From an uncultured Aquabacterium sp. (GTDB lineage: Bacteria; Pseudomonadota; Gammaproteobacteria; Burkholderiales; Burkholderiaceae_C): a stretch of 51,637 nucleotides of DNA. A program made the translations under genes and the position numbers. Below are positions 17,145 to 25,185 of the stretch, piece by piece; position 1 is the first letter of the stretch; each line of letters opens with the position of its first letter. The stretch spans positions 1-51,637 of the forward strand of contig NZ_CANBCC010000023.1 of assembly GCF_947366995.1 (NCBI RefSeq), written 5' to 3'. The notes beneath the pieces are model-generated. The model saw only the letters and a program-made list of their open reading frames with translations. It was not told the DNA's origin and did no database searches.

Positions 17145-17833
17145 CTGACCAGGTAACTGCGCGTGGCAGGCGGCACCGCCGCAAGCAAGTCTCGGGCAAA
17201 GGACTCCACCAGGGCATGATGGGGCGCCGGGTCTTCGCCCGGACTGACCCGCTGCGACACCCGCACCAGCATGCCGTCAGTCATGCGGCCCTGCAGACCT
17301 TCCTTCATGATTTGCCAACGTACCTGCCAGGGGCTGCTGCTGTAGGTGTCGCCAATGCGGATCCAGTAGCTCACCACCTCCGCGCTGCTTCGGGCGTTGA
17401 CGACCATGCGTTGCCCTGTGACGTTCTTACCGGATGCGCTGTCTGCAATGCCGGTAAAAGTGACCGGTTGGAGTGACATCACCTTGAAGCCCTGTGCCGG
17501 ATAGCACAGCTCCGGGCGGTGCACTTTCACTTCCTGACGCTGGTTCTTGCCATAGGCAAGGGCCAGCATCACCATGTCGCCCTGCGGATTGACGTAGGTG
17601 CGGGACACCACCTCGTCGTAAGGCTGGTCGGTGGAGGTGGCGCCCTGGGTGGCCACCGAGATCTGCTGCAGCGGGTTCGGCAACATCTTCCACGACCCGA
17701 AGGACTGCGGCACGCTGGCCTCCAGATGCGGGTCGGGCGCGCTGCTGTTGATGTCCGGCCGGATCAGCACCGCGGCCAGCGCAAACAGCAGCAGTGTGGT
17801 GGCGACGACCGTTGAACGTGTCCAGCTCGTCAT
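17141..17833 (-). CDS. epsI: Exosortase-associated protein EpsI (DUF3485)
   Basis: A 230-aa protein with an N-terminal membrane/signal segment (about 8-24), then a periplasmic domain with the family motif VHRPELCYPAQGF and VVNARSSAEVVSYWIRIGD. EpsI proteins always accompany or are fused to exosortases and are required in some EPS clusters; the biochemical role is unknown. It overlaps the exosortase gene by four bases and the GT2 gene by four, a tight translational unit. Confidence 0.92.
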   Translation of the reverse strand: MTSWTRSTVVATTLLLFALAAVLIRPDINSSAPDPHLEASVPQSFGSWKMLPNPLQQISVATQGATSTDQPYDEVVSRTYVNPQGDMVMLALAYGKNQRQEVKVHRPELCYPAQGFKVMSLQPVTFTGIADSASGKNVTGQRMVVNARSSAEVVSYWIRIGDTYSSSPWQVRWQIMKEGLQGRMTDGMLVRVSQRVSPGEDPAPHHALVESFARDLLAAVPPATRSYLVR

Positions 17834-18720
17834 GTGGGCTCCCGGGACTTGTCTCGACCGAAGAACAACCCGAGTACCGAGTCGGTGCCGATGGTCAGGC
17901 AGGTGGCCACGAGGAACAGGAGGATGCCGGCAAAGTCATGAACAAAGCCCTGCCCCACTTCATCCCCGAAGTAGTAGGTGATGAGCACCAGTGCCATGAC
18001 CCGCAGCACGTTGGAGGCGAACGAGATCGGGATGATCAGCGCGGCCAGCAGGATGTTGCGCAGGCGGCTGGTGTGCTGGACGACGCTCATGTAGAACACG
18101 CCGATCGCCTCCAGCGCGAAGATGGAGTTCAGGCCAGCGCAGGCGTCGGCCACGAACAGCTGATAGGGGCCGATGTGCAGCGTGACGCCCATGCGTCCGA
18201 TGGGGTAACCCAGGGCATACAGGATGTGCTCTGCCACGTACGACACGCCCATCTTCAGCGGGGCGGTGACCACGTCGACGATCGAGCCCGGCACGGGCAC
18301 CAGGAACAGCATGAAGAAGAGCGGGAACCACATCGTCTTCAGGCCCTGCCAGCCCCATAGCAGGAGCAGCACGCCCATCAGCACCGGGATCTGCGAGATG
18401 GCATCGAGAAAGAGGACGTCCTGTGAGCGGCCCACCACGTAGATCAGGCCACCCAGCAGCAGCAGCAAGCTGCCAGCGAGGGTGGCTGGTGGGCCTTCCA
18501 GTGTGGCGAGCTTCGGATAGCGCTGCCAGGCCAGCCACAGCACCAGGGCGAGCATCACGGGGCCATGGCCTTGGCCGACCAGGCCCCATACGAATTGGTC
18601 CAGTGCCCGGTAGGTGGGCAGGTACATGATGAGAAGGGCCAGCCCGGCCAGCGCGGGGGCCCACCGCACGGCGCGTGGATCGGCGCGCCAGGGGGTATGG
18701 GTCAGAGGCGGTGCGTTCAT
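17830..18720 (-). CDS. xrtB: Exosortase (XrtB type)
   Basis: A 296-aa polytopic membrane cysteine protease/transpeptidase that recognises PEP-CTERM tails. Start taken at the ATG at 18720 (MNAPPLTHTPW); the open frame reaches 18858 but that part has no membrane or motif content. Catalytic residues are visible: C194 in VADACAGLNSI, R240 in SNVLRV and H261 in FVHDFAGI. About eight membrane segments. First gene of the long operon, preceded by a divergent control region with two dyads (18832-18871). Assignment to XrtB rather than XrtA rests on length and pairing with a separate EpsI; moderately sure. No PEP-CTERM substrate is seen in this window. Confidence 0.88.
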   Translation of the reverse strand: MNAPPLTHTPWRADPRAVRWAPALAGLALLIMYLPTYRALDQFVWGLVGQGHGPVMLALVLWLAWQRYPKLATLEGPPATLAGSLLLLLGGLIYVVGRSQDVLFLDAISQIPVLMGVLLLLWGWQGLKTMWFPLFFMLFLVPVPGSIVDVVTAPLKMGVSYVAEHILYALGYPIGRMGVTLHIGPYQLFVADACAGLNSIFALEAIGVFYMSVVQHTSRLRNILLAALIIPISFASNVLRVMALVLITYYFGDEVGQGFVHDFAGILLFLVATCLTIGTDSVLGLFFGRDKSREPT

Positions 18721-18831
18721 GAGGTTCCAGGAGAGAAGCCGTGCCCTGGAGAGCAACTGGTGGGCCTTCCAGGTGCGCCATGGTGGCTTTTTCCCTGAGA
18801 CGAGGGGGGGCGTGAGGCAGGCTGTTACCCC

Positions 18832-18871
18832 TGTGAAAATCACATACACGGCGCACACAGGCTTGTCACAA
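18832..18871. promoter_or_regulatory. Divergent control region with two palindromes
   Basis: In the 206-base gap between the exosortase operon (minus) and the GT gene at 18927 (plus), TGTGA-AAA-TCACA (18832-18844) and TTGT-C-ACAA (18863-18871) are perfect inverted repeats. Between them is ACATAC (18842-18847) and GCACACAGGC (18853-18862), which recur at 38252-38267. Likely operators for a regulator shared by the polysaccharide genes; no clear -35/-10 pair could be fixed. Confidence 0.4.
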
Positions 18872-18926
18872 CTGACCCCTGTTGATGGGGGATGAAGCTG
18901 CCCTTCAGGCCGATAGACTGGGCCGG

Positions 18927-19955
18927 ATGAAAACCGCCTTCGTGTCGCCCTTCACCAACCACACGAACGACTACATCAACCGGGTGAAGACCATTGTGGC
19001 GGCCTGCGGTTACGACGTGCAGCCGCTGTCGTTTCGCACGTTGTTGTCACGCAGGGTTCTGGGCTTGTTCCAGCGTGACAACGTGGTGCTGCTGCACTGG
19101 CTCGAGGCGCGGGCTTTTTCCGAAGGCCATGCCGGGGCGAGTATCCGCTGGGCGGGACTCGCGCAGTTCGCGGTGTACGCCCTGGTGCTGAGCCTGATGC
19201 GGGCGCGTCTGGTGTATTTCGTGCACGACCATGCGGTGCATGACCTGAGTGGGTGGCGCCGCGGCTTTTCGGTATGGCTGATTCGCTTGCTGAGCCGGCT
19301 GGCCGATGTGCGCGTGGTGCACGATCCGAGCTTTGCCGACCGATACCGTGCCGATTACCTCCCGCACCCGCTGTATCGGGATGGCTCACTCGATGAGCTT
19401 CTCGTCAGAGGGCGAACCGCGCCGGGGCCGATGCGTGCCGGCATCCTGGGCGCTGTTCGGCCCTACAAGCGCATCGAGCGCATCATCGACCTGTGGCCGG
19501 TGGGGCCGGAACTCGCCATCCGAGGGCGTGCCGACCCGGCTTACGAAGCGCTGTTGCGAAGCCACATGGCACGCCGTGATCCCGCACCGGATATCCGGCT
19601 CTCCACGGGCTTCATGAGCCGTGAGGACTTTGCGGCCGCCCTGGCCCGCCTGGATGTCCTCATCCTGCCGCATGCCGACGAGTCGGCGCTCGTCAGTGGT
19701 GCCTTCTTCGAGGCGATCGGGGCGGTGCCCATTGTCATTGCACGCACCAGCCCGTTCATCCGCTGGGTACAGGGACAATTCGAGGGGGTGCTGTCGTTCG
19801 ACACGGACGAGGAGTTCGTGGCGGCGGTGCAGCAGGCGCAGGCACTGCAGGCGCGCATGGCCGAGCGTCTGCCGGTCAGCGCACGTCGTGCGGAAGAGTT
19901 ATTCGGGCTTGGAACTTGCGTTGCCCGCTACAAGCAGGCGATCGAACGCCCGTGA
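18927..19955 (+). CDS. Glycosyltransferase, GT-B fold
   Basis: A 342-aa protein starting at the ATG at 18927 (MKTAFVSPFTNHTNDYINR), chosen because residues upstream to 18882 have no homology features. GT-B style: VYFVHDHAVHD in the acceptor half, the loop GAVRPYKRIERIIDLW, and the donor-site acidic stretch DESALVSGAFFEAIG near residues 262-276. No membrane segments. It is transcribed divergently from the exosortase operon and 36 bases before the GT-C-like gene. Acceptor unknown; possibly assembles the repeat unit. Confidence 0.8.
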   Translation: MKTAFVSPFTNHTNDYINRVKTIVAACGYDVQPLSFRTLLSRRVLGLFQRDNVVLLHWLEARAFSEGHAGASIRWAGLAQFAVYALVLSLMRARLVYFVHDHAVHDLSGWRRGFSVWLIRLLSRLADVRVVHDPSFADRYRADYLPHPLYRDGSLDELLVRGRTAPGPMRAGILGAVRPYKRIERIIDLWPVGPELAIRGRADPAYEALLRSHMARRDPAPDIRLSTGFMSREDFAAALARLDVLILPHADESALVSGAFFEAIGAVPIVIARTSPFIRWVQGQFEGVLSFDTDEEFVAAVQQAQALQARMAERLPVSARRAEELFGLGTCVARYKQAIERP

Positions 19956-19991
19956 GGCGCAACCCGACCCGAGCGACCCCAGAACCCCATC

Positions 19992-21371
19992 ATGCAGGCA
20001 CCCGGTACCACCTTCGTCCCCACCGTCGACCGTCGCCACGCCCGCATGCTGTTGCCCGGTGCGTATGGCGCAGTTCTGCTGCTGGTGATCTGGTGGTTTC
20101 GCTATCTGCCGCTGGCCGATTTCAACGAATGGGCCTACCAGGCCTTCATCACGCGCACCTTGCTGGACGGCACGGGCAGCGCGGTGTTCTATCTGCGCGA
20201 CTACCCCGTTCCGTACATCACCTCGCAGCTGTGGATGACGGGCCTCAACTTCTTCATGAGCCCGGTCGCTGCGGCGCGGTGCACCGTGACGGCGTATCTG
20301 GTGGTGGCGGCATGGCTGGCCTATCGCTTTGTCGAGGCCAACCGATTGCGGCCCGAATTGGCCTACCCGGCGCTGCTGGTGTGCATCGTGTGCAACTCCA
20401 GTTTCTGGAGCGGCTATCTGAACTACCAGTGTGGCTTGCTGGTTCTGATGGCCTATCTCTCCCTTCCCGATGACCGTCAGCGGGATCCGCGTGTGGTGTG
20501 CGGCGTGTCACTGCTCGCCTTTGCCTGCCATGGCTTCTGCCTGCTGGCGTTCGGCGTGTTGTCGGGGATGCAGGCGCTGTACCGCTCGCGTCGTGCGGTG
20601 TTGCACTACGTGATTGCCATGGTCCCTGCCGGCCTGCTCACGCTGTGGTACCTGCTGGCCAAATCCAACGATGCCATGCCGGCCCTGCACACGCCCGTCA
20701 GCTATGGCGATGTCCGCTTCCTGGCGTACAAGTTCTACACTTTGAGCAAGGCCGGCCCCTACCAGAATTTCATGATCGGCGACCTCTCCGATCTGGGGCG
20801 TCTGCCGTCCCTGTTCTGGCTGGGGTGCGCGGCCAACTTGGCGGCGGCCGTTGTGCTGCTGAGGATGCAGGTGCTGGCGCTGAAGCGCCCCGCGGTGGCG
20901 CACCATGCCGCGCTGCGCGCCGTCGCGGTGGTGCTCGGGGCGGCGTACCTGCTGGTGCCGGCCACGGCGCTGCAGATCGTCAACCCGGGCGAGCGCTTGC
21001 TCTATCCGCAATTGCTGGTGGTGTTCGTGCTCACGCTCAGGCGGCCCGACGAAGGGGGGCTCCCGGCCCGTCGCCGTTGGGCTCCCGTGGCCGCCAGCAT
21101 GGCGGTGGGGGTGGCGCTGCTCAGTCTCGTCAACCTCATGGGCAGCACCGAGGCGCAGGGCTATCGCGGGGTGAGCGCGGACACCTTCCAGAGCGCACAG
21201 CAAGGGTATGCCGAGCGCTTTTACTGGCATCGGCCCTACCAGTTCATTGCGATGCAGGACCACATGGTGGAGCGGTACACCCAGGGCCGGGCGCCCGAGA
21301 TGCCGATCACCTTCACGACCAGCCTGATCGGCATGCACCCTGTCGCGAGGCTTACACCCCCCACGCCTTGA
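19992..21371 (+). CDS. Polytopic membrane protein, GT-C-like
   Basis: A 459-aa protein with about ten hydrophobic segments and no known Pfam signature that I can name. The first periplasmic loop carries DFNEWAYQ (about residues 43-50), an acidic pair followed by Trp in the place where GT-C glycosyltransferases have their catalytic Asp/Glu. Such enzymes use polyprenyl-phosphate sugars on the periplasmic face, which would fit the lipid-sugar module at 8057-11568. This is inference; it could also be a polymerase-like or transport protein. Its 3' end overlaps the convergent pyruvyltransferase gene by 20 bases. Confidence 0.6.
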   Translation: MQAPGTTFVPTVDRRHARMLLPGAYGAVLLLVIWWFRYLPLADFNEWAYQAFITRTLLDGTGSAVFYLRDYPVPYITSQLWMTGLNFFMSPVAAARCTVTAYLVVAAWLAYRFVEANRLRPELAYPALLVCIVCNSSFWSGYLNYQCGLLVLMAYLSLPDDRQRDPRVVCGVSLLAFACHGFCLLAFGVLSGMQALYRSRRAVLHYVIAMVPAGLLTLWYLLAKSNDAMPALHTPVSYGDVRFLAYKFYTLSKAGPYQNFMIGDLSDLGRLPSLFWLGCAANLAAAVVLLRMQVLALKRPAVAHHAALRAVAVVLGAAYLLVPATALQIVNPGERLLYPQLLVVFVLTLRRPDEGGLPARRRWAPVAASMAVGVALLSLVNLMGSTEAQGYRGVSADTFQSAQQGYAERFYWHRPYQFIAMQDHMVERYTQGRAPEMPITFTTSLIGMHPVARLTPPTP

Positions 21372-22353
21372 ACACGGCCAGCGCTTCGTCTACCGAGTGC
21401 ACGGGCCGGGCGGTGGGCGCTTCGCGTGTCCACGCGGCCATGTAGCCGTGGATCTTGCCGTAGTTGTTGTCCAGCACCGCGTGGGGCTTGCCCAGCAGCA
21501 CCGAGAGGATGTGTGCATGCAAGCGATCGGTCAGCACGTGCTCTCCCTGTTCGAGCAGGCGCACGCCTCGGTCGAGACGCGCCTGCGCGAGCCGCTGGTA
21601 TTTGGCAAGACGCACGCGCTGTGCACCGCTCCGACCGGCCGTCAACGCTTTCAGGGCGGAGTGCATCTTCACCATGCGTGACATCGCCGCTGGCTCATCG
21701 AGCCAGTCTGCCGCCATGACGCCCGGACGGGCCAGCACCGGCGCGAAGTCGAAGCCCGATTGCTCGGCGTCCTGCCGGATCAGGCAGAACACCCCGGCTT
21801 TGGGCGGATGGTGGGCCGACAGCTCACCCAGCCCGAATGCGGCGTCGGGGCACAGCCCACACTGGTCGCCCAGTGCCGCCCGCGCCTCCGAATGGCTGCG
21901 CTGGTCGCGTGTCAGCACATGAACATCCCCGTGGCGCTGGGCCAGATCCCAGAAATGCCGGGCGCGGTCGGGGCTCTGGAAGAAGATCGACTGGGGCATC
22001 TGAATGATGCGACGTCCAGGGAAGTCCTGGATCACCCGTTCGCGCAGGCTCTGGTGCCGCATCCACAGGTCGCCCAGATTGCCGCCGCCGTGGATGAGGA
22101 TGGGGCCTTCCGGGTGTGCGGCGCGCAGGGCAGCGGGGTCGTAGCTTTCACATTCGCACACGTAGCGCGGCGGCTTGCCCTGCAGGTCGAGCAACACCTC
22201 GATTTCGCCGAGCCAGATGGCGCTGTCTCCGACGTTGCCGTGGTCTGGAAAGTCGACCAGTGCGTAGTCTTCGCCGGGTGCCAGCAGGGTGCGGAAGGTC
22301 TTGCGCAACAAGGCGATCTGCGACTGGATGAACGGGGTGTTCTCATTGGTCAT
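21352..22353 (-). CDS. Polysaccharide pyruvyl transferase family protein
   Basis: A 333-aa enzyme of the PS_pyruv_trans family, which adds pyruvate ketals from phosphoenolpyruvate to sugars of an exopolysaccharide and gives it negative charge. Motifs: DHGNVGDSAIWLGE (37-50), HGGGNLGDLWMRHQ (near 90-103) and the C-terminal LTDRLHAHILSVLLGKPHA. Cytoplasmic, no signal. It overlaps the flippase gene by 11 bases and is the last gene of the three-gene operon 24932-21352. Related to ExoV/PssM-type proteins. Confidence 0.9.
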   Translation of the reverse strand: MTNENTPFIQSQIALLRKTFRTLLAPGEDYALVDFPDHGNVGDSAIWLGEIEVLLDLQGKPPRYVCECESYDPAALRAAHPEGPILIHGGGNLGDLWMRHQSLRERVIQDFPGRRIIQMPQSIFFQSPDRARHFWDLAQRHGDVHVLTRDQRSHSEARAALGDQCGLCPDAAFGLGELSAHHPPKAGVFCLIRQDAEQSGFDFAPVLARPGVMAADWLDEPAAMSRMVKMHSALKALTAGRSGAQRVRLAKYQRLAQARLDRGVRLLEQGEHVLTDRLHAHILSVLLGKPHAVLDNNYGKIHGYMAAWTREAPTARPVHSVDEALAVFKAWGV

Positions 22354-23839
22354 GGGTGCTCACCTGATGGGGGAGGAACTTGTGGCGCAGCTTGTCGAGC
22401 AGGCTCAGCAATTCGGTTTCGGGCCCGGGGGGACGCGAGGCCAGCGACCACAGCACCAGGTGCATGGCGCCGTAGACCGCCACACCCAGCGCGCTGACAG
22501 CAGCCAGTTCACCGGCCAGGTGGAGCCAGCTCCATCCGGCCCCGCTCGGGGTTTGCGCGGCCCACACCACGGCGCCCGCCACCACCGCGCTGACCAGGGA
22601 GCGCTCGGTGCTGCGCAGCTGGGCTGTGAGCGAGAGGCCCGCAAGTTGGCGGACCACGGTCATGTTCAGCACGATGGTGGCCAGGCCGGTGATCGCCCGC
22701 GCCTGCAGCACCATCAGCAGGCCGCCATACCACGCTGCTGCGGCGATGATGGGCACACGCACGGCGAACATCGCGAGGTCGCGCATGAAGAGCAGGCGCG
22801 TGGCGCCGAGCGCCATGGCCAGGGGGCGCACGGGCGAGGCCACCGTCTGCAAGGCAAACACAGCGGCCAGCATCTGCACGACGATCACGGCATCCAGCCA
22901 CTTCTCGCCCAGCACCAATCGAACCACGACCTCGGCCTGCAACGCAAACAGCATTCCGACCGGCATCGCGGCGGCGGCAATGACGGCCTGGGCGCGCAGG
23001 TAGCCCCGCTTGAGCCGCTCGGGCTCGTGCACCACGGCGCGCAGACCGGGGAACAGTGCCTGCTCGATCGGGCCGATGGTCTCGCGTGTGGCCAGGGCCG
23101 CGAGCTTGTCGCCTACGGTGTACAGGCCCAGTGCACGGGCGCCCATGCGGGCACCGATGATCAGGTGGTCCAGTCGCCAGTTCAGCGTGTTGACGATCTG
23201 CCCGAGCGACAGCCACACCGAGAACGACAACAGATCCCGCACATGGATCAGTGAGAACCGAGGACGGTAGGGGACGACGACATAGGAGCTGACCACGCCG
23301 GCCACCTGTGTGCACAGAAGCCCCACCACCAACGCCCAATGGCTTCGGAAGACAAGCGCGACCACGATGCTGGCAACGACGCCCGCCAGCTTCTGCGTGA
23401 CGAGCACGACGAATTCCTGCCAGAACACCAGCTGCCGGGTCAGCACGATGACCTTCGGGTTCGCACCGCCGTTGATGAACACCGACAGGCCCATCCAGCA
23501 CATCACCGGGATCAGCCGTTCGTCGTGGTAAAGATCAGCCACCCAGGGCGAGGCGAGCGCAAAGCCGGCCCCCACCAGTCCGCCACGAATGAGGTTCATC
23601 GTCCACGCCGTGTGGAAGTGATCTTCCGTGGGCTGTTCGTGGTGGATCAGCGAGGACGCGAGCGAGAGCTCGGTGATGGCGGCCAGCACCTCCAGCATCG
23701 TGAGCGCCAACGCCACCAGCCCGAAGTCTTCGGGGGTCAACAGTCTGGCCAGGATGAAGGTGCTGCACAAGGCGAGCACGGTCACGGCGACCTTGGCCGC
23801 CGACAACCACAGCACGCCTCTGGCAAGTTGGGCCTTCAT
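22343..23839 (-). CDS. Wzx-like polysaccharide flippase (MOP/PST family), first copy
   Basis: A 498-aa protein with about 12-14 membrane segments. N-terminus MKAQLARGVLWLSAAKV and FILARLLTPEDFGLVALA are typical of the PST transporter family (WcaM/TuaB/ExoT-like), which flips lipid-linked repeat units to the periplasm. Lies 19 bases after the GT31-like gene and overlaps the pyruvyltransferase. A second flippase occurs at 41808-43178 in the low-G+C region, so this one probably serves the main EPS. Confidence 0.88.
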   Translation of the reverse strand: MKAQLARGVLWLSAAKVAVTVLALCSTFILARLLTPEDFGLVALALTMLEVLAAITELSLASSLIHHEQPTEDHFHTAWTMNLIRGGLVGAGFALASPWVADLYHDERLIPVMCWMGLSVFINGGANPKVIVLTRQLVFWQEFVVLVTQKLAGVVASIVVALVFRSHWALVVGLLCTQVAGVVSSYVVVPYRPRFSLIHVRDLLSFSVWLSLGQIVNTLNWRLDHLIIGARMGARALGLYTVGDKLAALATRETIGPIEQALFPGLRAVVHEPERLKRGYLRAQAVIAAAAMPVGMLFALQAEVVVRLVLGEKWLDAVIVVQMLAAVFALQTVASPVRPLAMALGATRLLFMRDLAMFAVRVPIIAAAAWYGGLLMVLQARAITGLATIVLNMTVVRQLAGLSLTAQLRSTERSLVSAVVAGAVVWAAQTPSGAGWSWLHLAGELAAVSALGVAVYGAMHLVLWSLASRPPGPETELLSLLDKLRHKFLPHQVSTHDQ

Positions 23840-23858
23840 GCTCGGGTCTCCACGGTGC

Positions 23859-24932
23859 TCAGTACGCGTCGACGGCGCGCAGCGCCTGCGTCATGGGGGC
23901 CGGGCGCATGCGGCCACCCAGCCGCACCAGCGTGTCCGATACGAAGGCATCTTCGTACAGCGCGGTGCGCACCAGCTCACCGAAATAAACATGCGCCCAC
24001 ACAAAACGCAGCAGCGCCGCGCGGTTCAGCACGTAGCCGTGTTCGCCCGTACACCAGGTGATGGCGCCCATGTAGGTGTGCGGCACGTGGTTGATGTGCG
24101 CCTCACCGCATTTGCCAAGATGCCAGATGCGGTTATGCCCTGCCGGATAGGGGCTGTGATAACGGTGGCCCCATTGCGTGGGTGCCTCGCAGCGGGCTGC
24201 ACGGTTCAGGACCCGTTTCAGCGGCAGAACATGCCCGGCGCGGTGGTCGTCATCGACCTTCATGACAACGCGCACATGGGGCAGCAGGCCCAGCAGAAAG
24301 TAGGCCGCAGCCACTTTGCCAGCCAGGTGATCGTAGGTGTCCGGAACTGGCACGCGCAGGGCGTCAAGTTCGTCATCCCACGTGAATCGATGTACCTCAG
24401 TGTCGCTTCCGACCACATTGATCTGGCTCACACCTTGCGCCTGCAGTTCGGTAAAGCTTTCGGCTGACTGCCGCGCGCGCGCGATGCGGGCTTCGCACGT
24501 CATGTGCATCACAACCTGCGGCGTGAGCCTTTTGCGCAGGGCATCGAGCAAGGGTGCATGCACCAGGCAGAACGCCAGACCGTAGGCGTGGAAGCAGTCT
24601 GCATCGCGCGCGTCGGCGGAGGCCATCCAGCGCGTCAGCGCCAGAAGTGCCCCAGGCGTGTCTTCCATATGGATGTTGCCCAGCAGCGATCGCGCCTGTT
24701 CAGCCTTGTCCTTCAGAACGGAGGTGGTGTCCGGGGCCCCCTTGCGCAGGTTCGTCATGGCGGGCCGTTGAACGATCTGAAGAAGCACCGCGTCGAGCGC
24801 CGCCGCAGGGTTGGCGCGGGCGTTGTCCAGTCGGCTCATTCTGTGAGCCAGTTCGCGGTCGAAGCGGCGTGCACGGACGCGGTCGCGCAACCATTGCACG
24901 CAAGCGTCGGGGAGAAAGGGCAGGGCGCTCAT
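23859..24932 (-). CDS. Glycosyltransferase, family 31-like
   Basis: A 357-aa protein with the pattern of eukaryote-like beta-1,3-galactosyltransferases: KVDDDHRAG (a D-x-D type metal site, about residues 234-242) and YEDAFVSDTLVRLGG near the C-terminus (the acidic E-D-V/A-F motif). No signal peptide or membrane segment is evident, so it acts in the cytoplasm. First gene of the operon with flippase and pyruvyltransferase; the upstream 253-base gap to the divergent glycosidase gene must hold the promoters. Bacterial members of this family are uncommon in EPS loci. Acceptor unknown. Confidence 0.7.
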   Translation of the reverse strand: MSALPFLPDACVQWLRDRVRARRFDRELAHRMSRLDNARANPAAALDAVLLQIVQRPAMTNLRKGAPDTTSVLKDKAEQARSLLGNIHMEDTPGALLALTRWMASADARDADCFHAYGLAFCLVHAPLLDALRKRLTPQVVMHMTCEARIARARQSAESFTELQAQGVSQINVVGSDTEVHRFTWDDELDALRVPVPDTYDHLAGKVAAAYFLLGLLPHVRVVMKVDDDHRAGHVLPLKRVLNRAARCEAPTQWGHRYHSPYPAGHNRIWHLGKCGEAHINHVPHTYMGAITWCTGEHGYVLNRAALLRFVWAHVYFGELVRTALYEDAFVSDTLVRLGGRMRPAPMTQALRAVDAY

Positions 24933-25185
24933 GACGTCTTACCGTGTGATTTGCCCGACGCCGAAACCGGACGTAACAGTGAGCCAATCCGTGCTGGGCA
25001 AACGGCCGTGCCGGAATCCGCGGGGCGCACGGCCCGGATCGATCGACGGGGCACCGGCCGTGATGCCTTGCACGAATGGTCGGCGTGGCGGGCGTCCACC
25101 CTGACTTGCAAGGCGATACAAGCCCGTGCGCGCGGCACCCGGTGCGTCTTTAGCATCCGCGTCGCTCTTTCGATTTTGTATTGCC

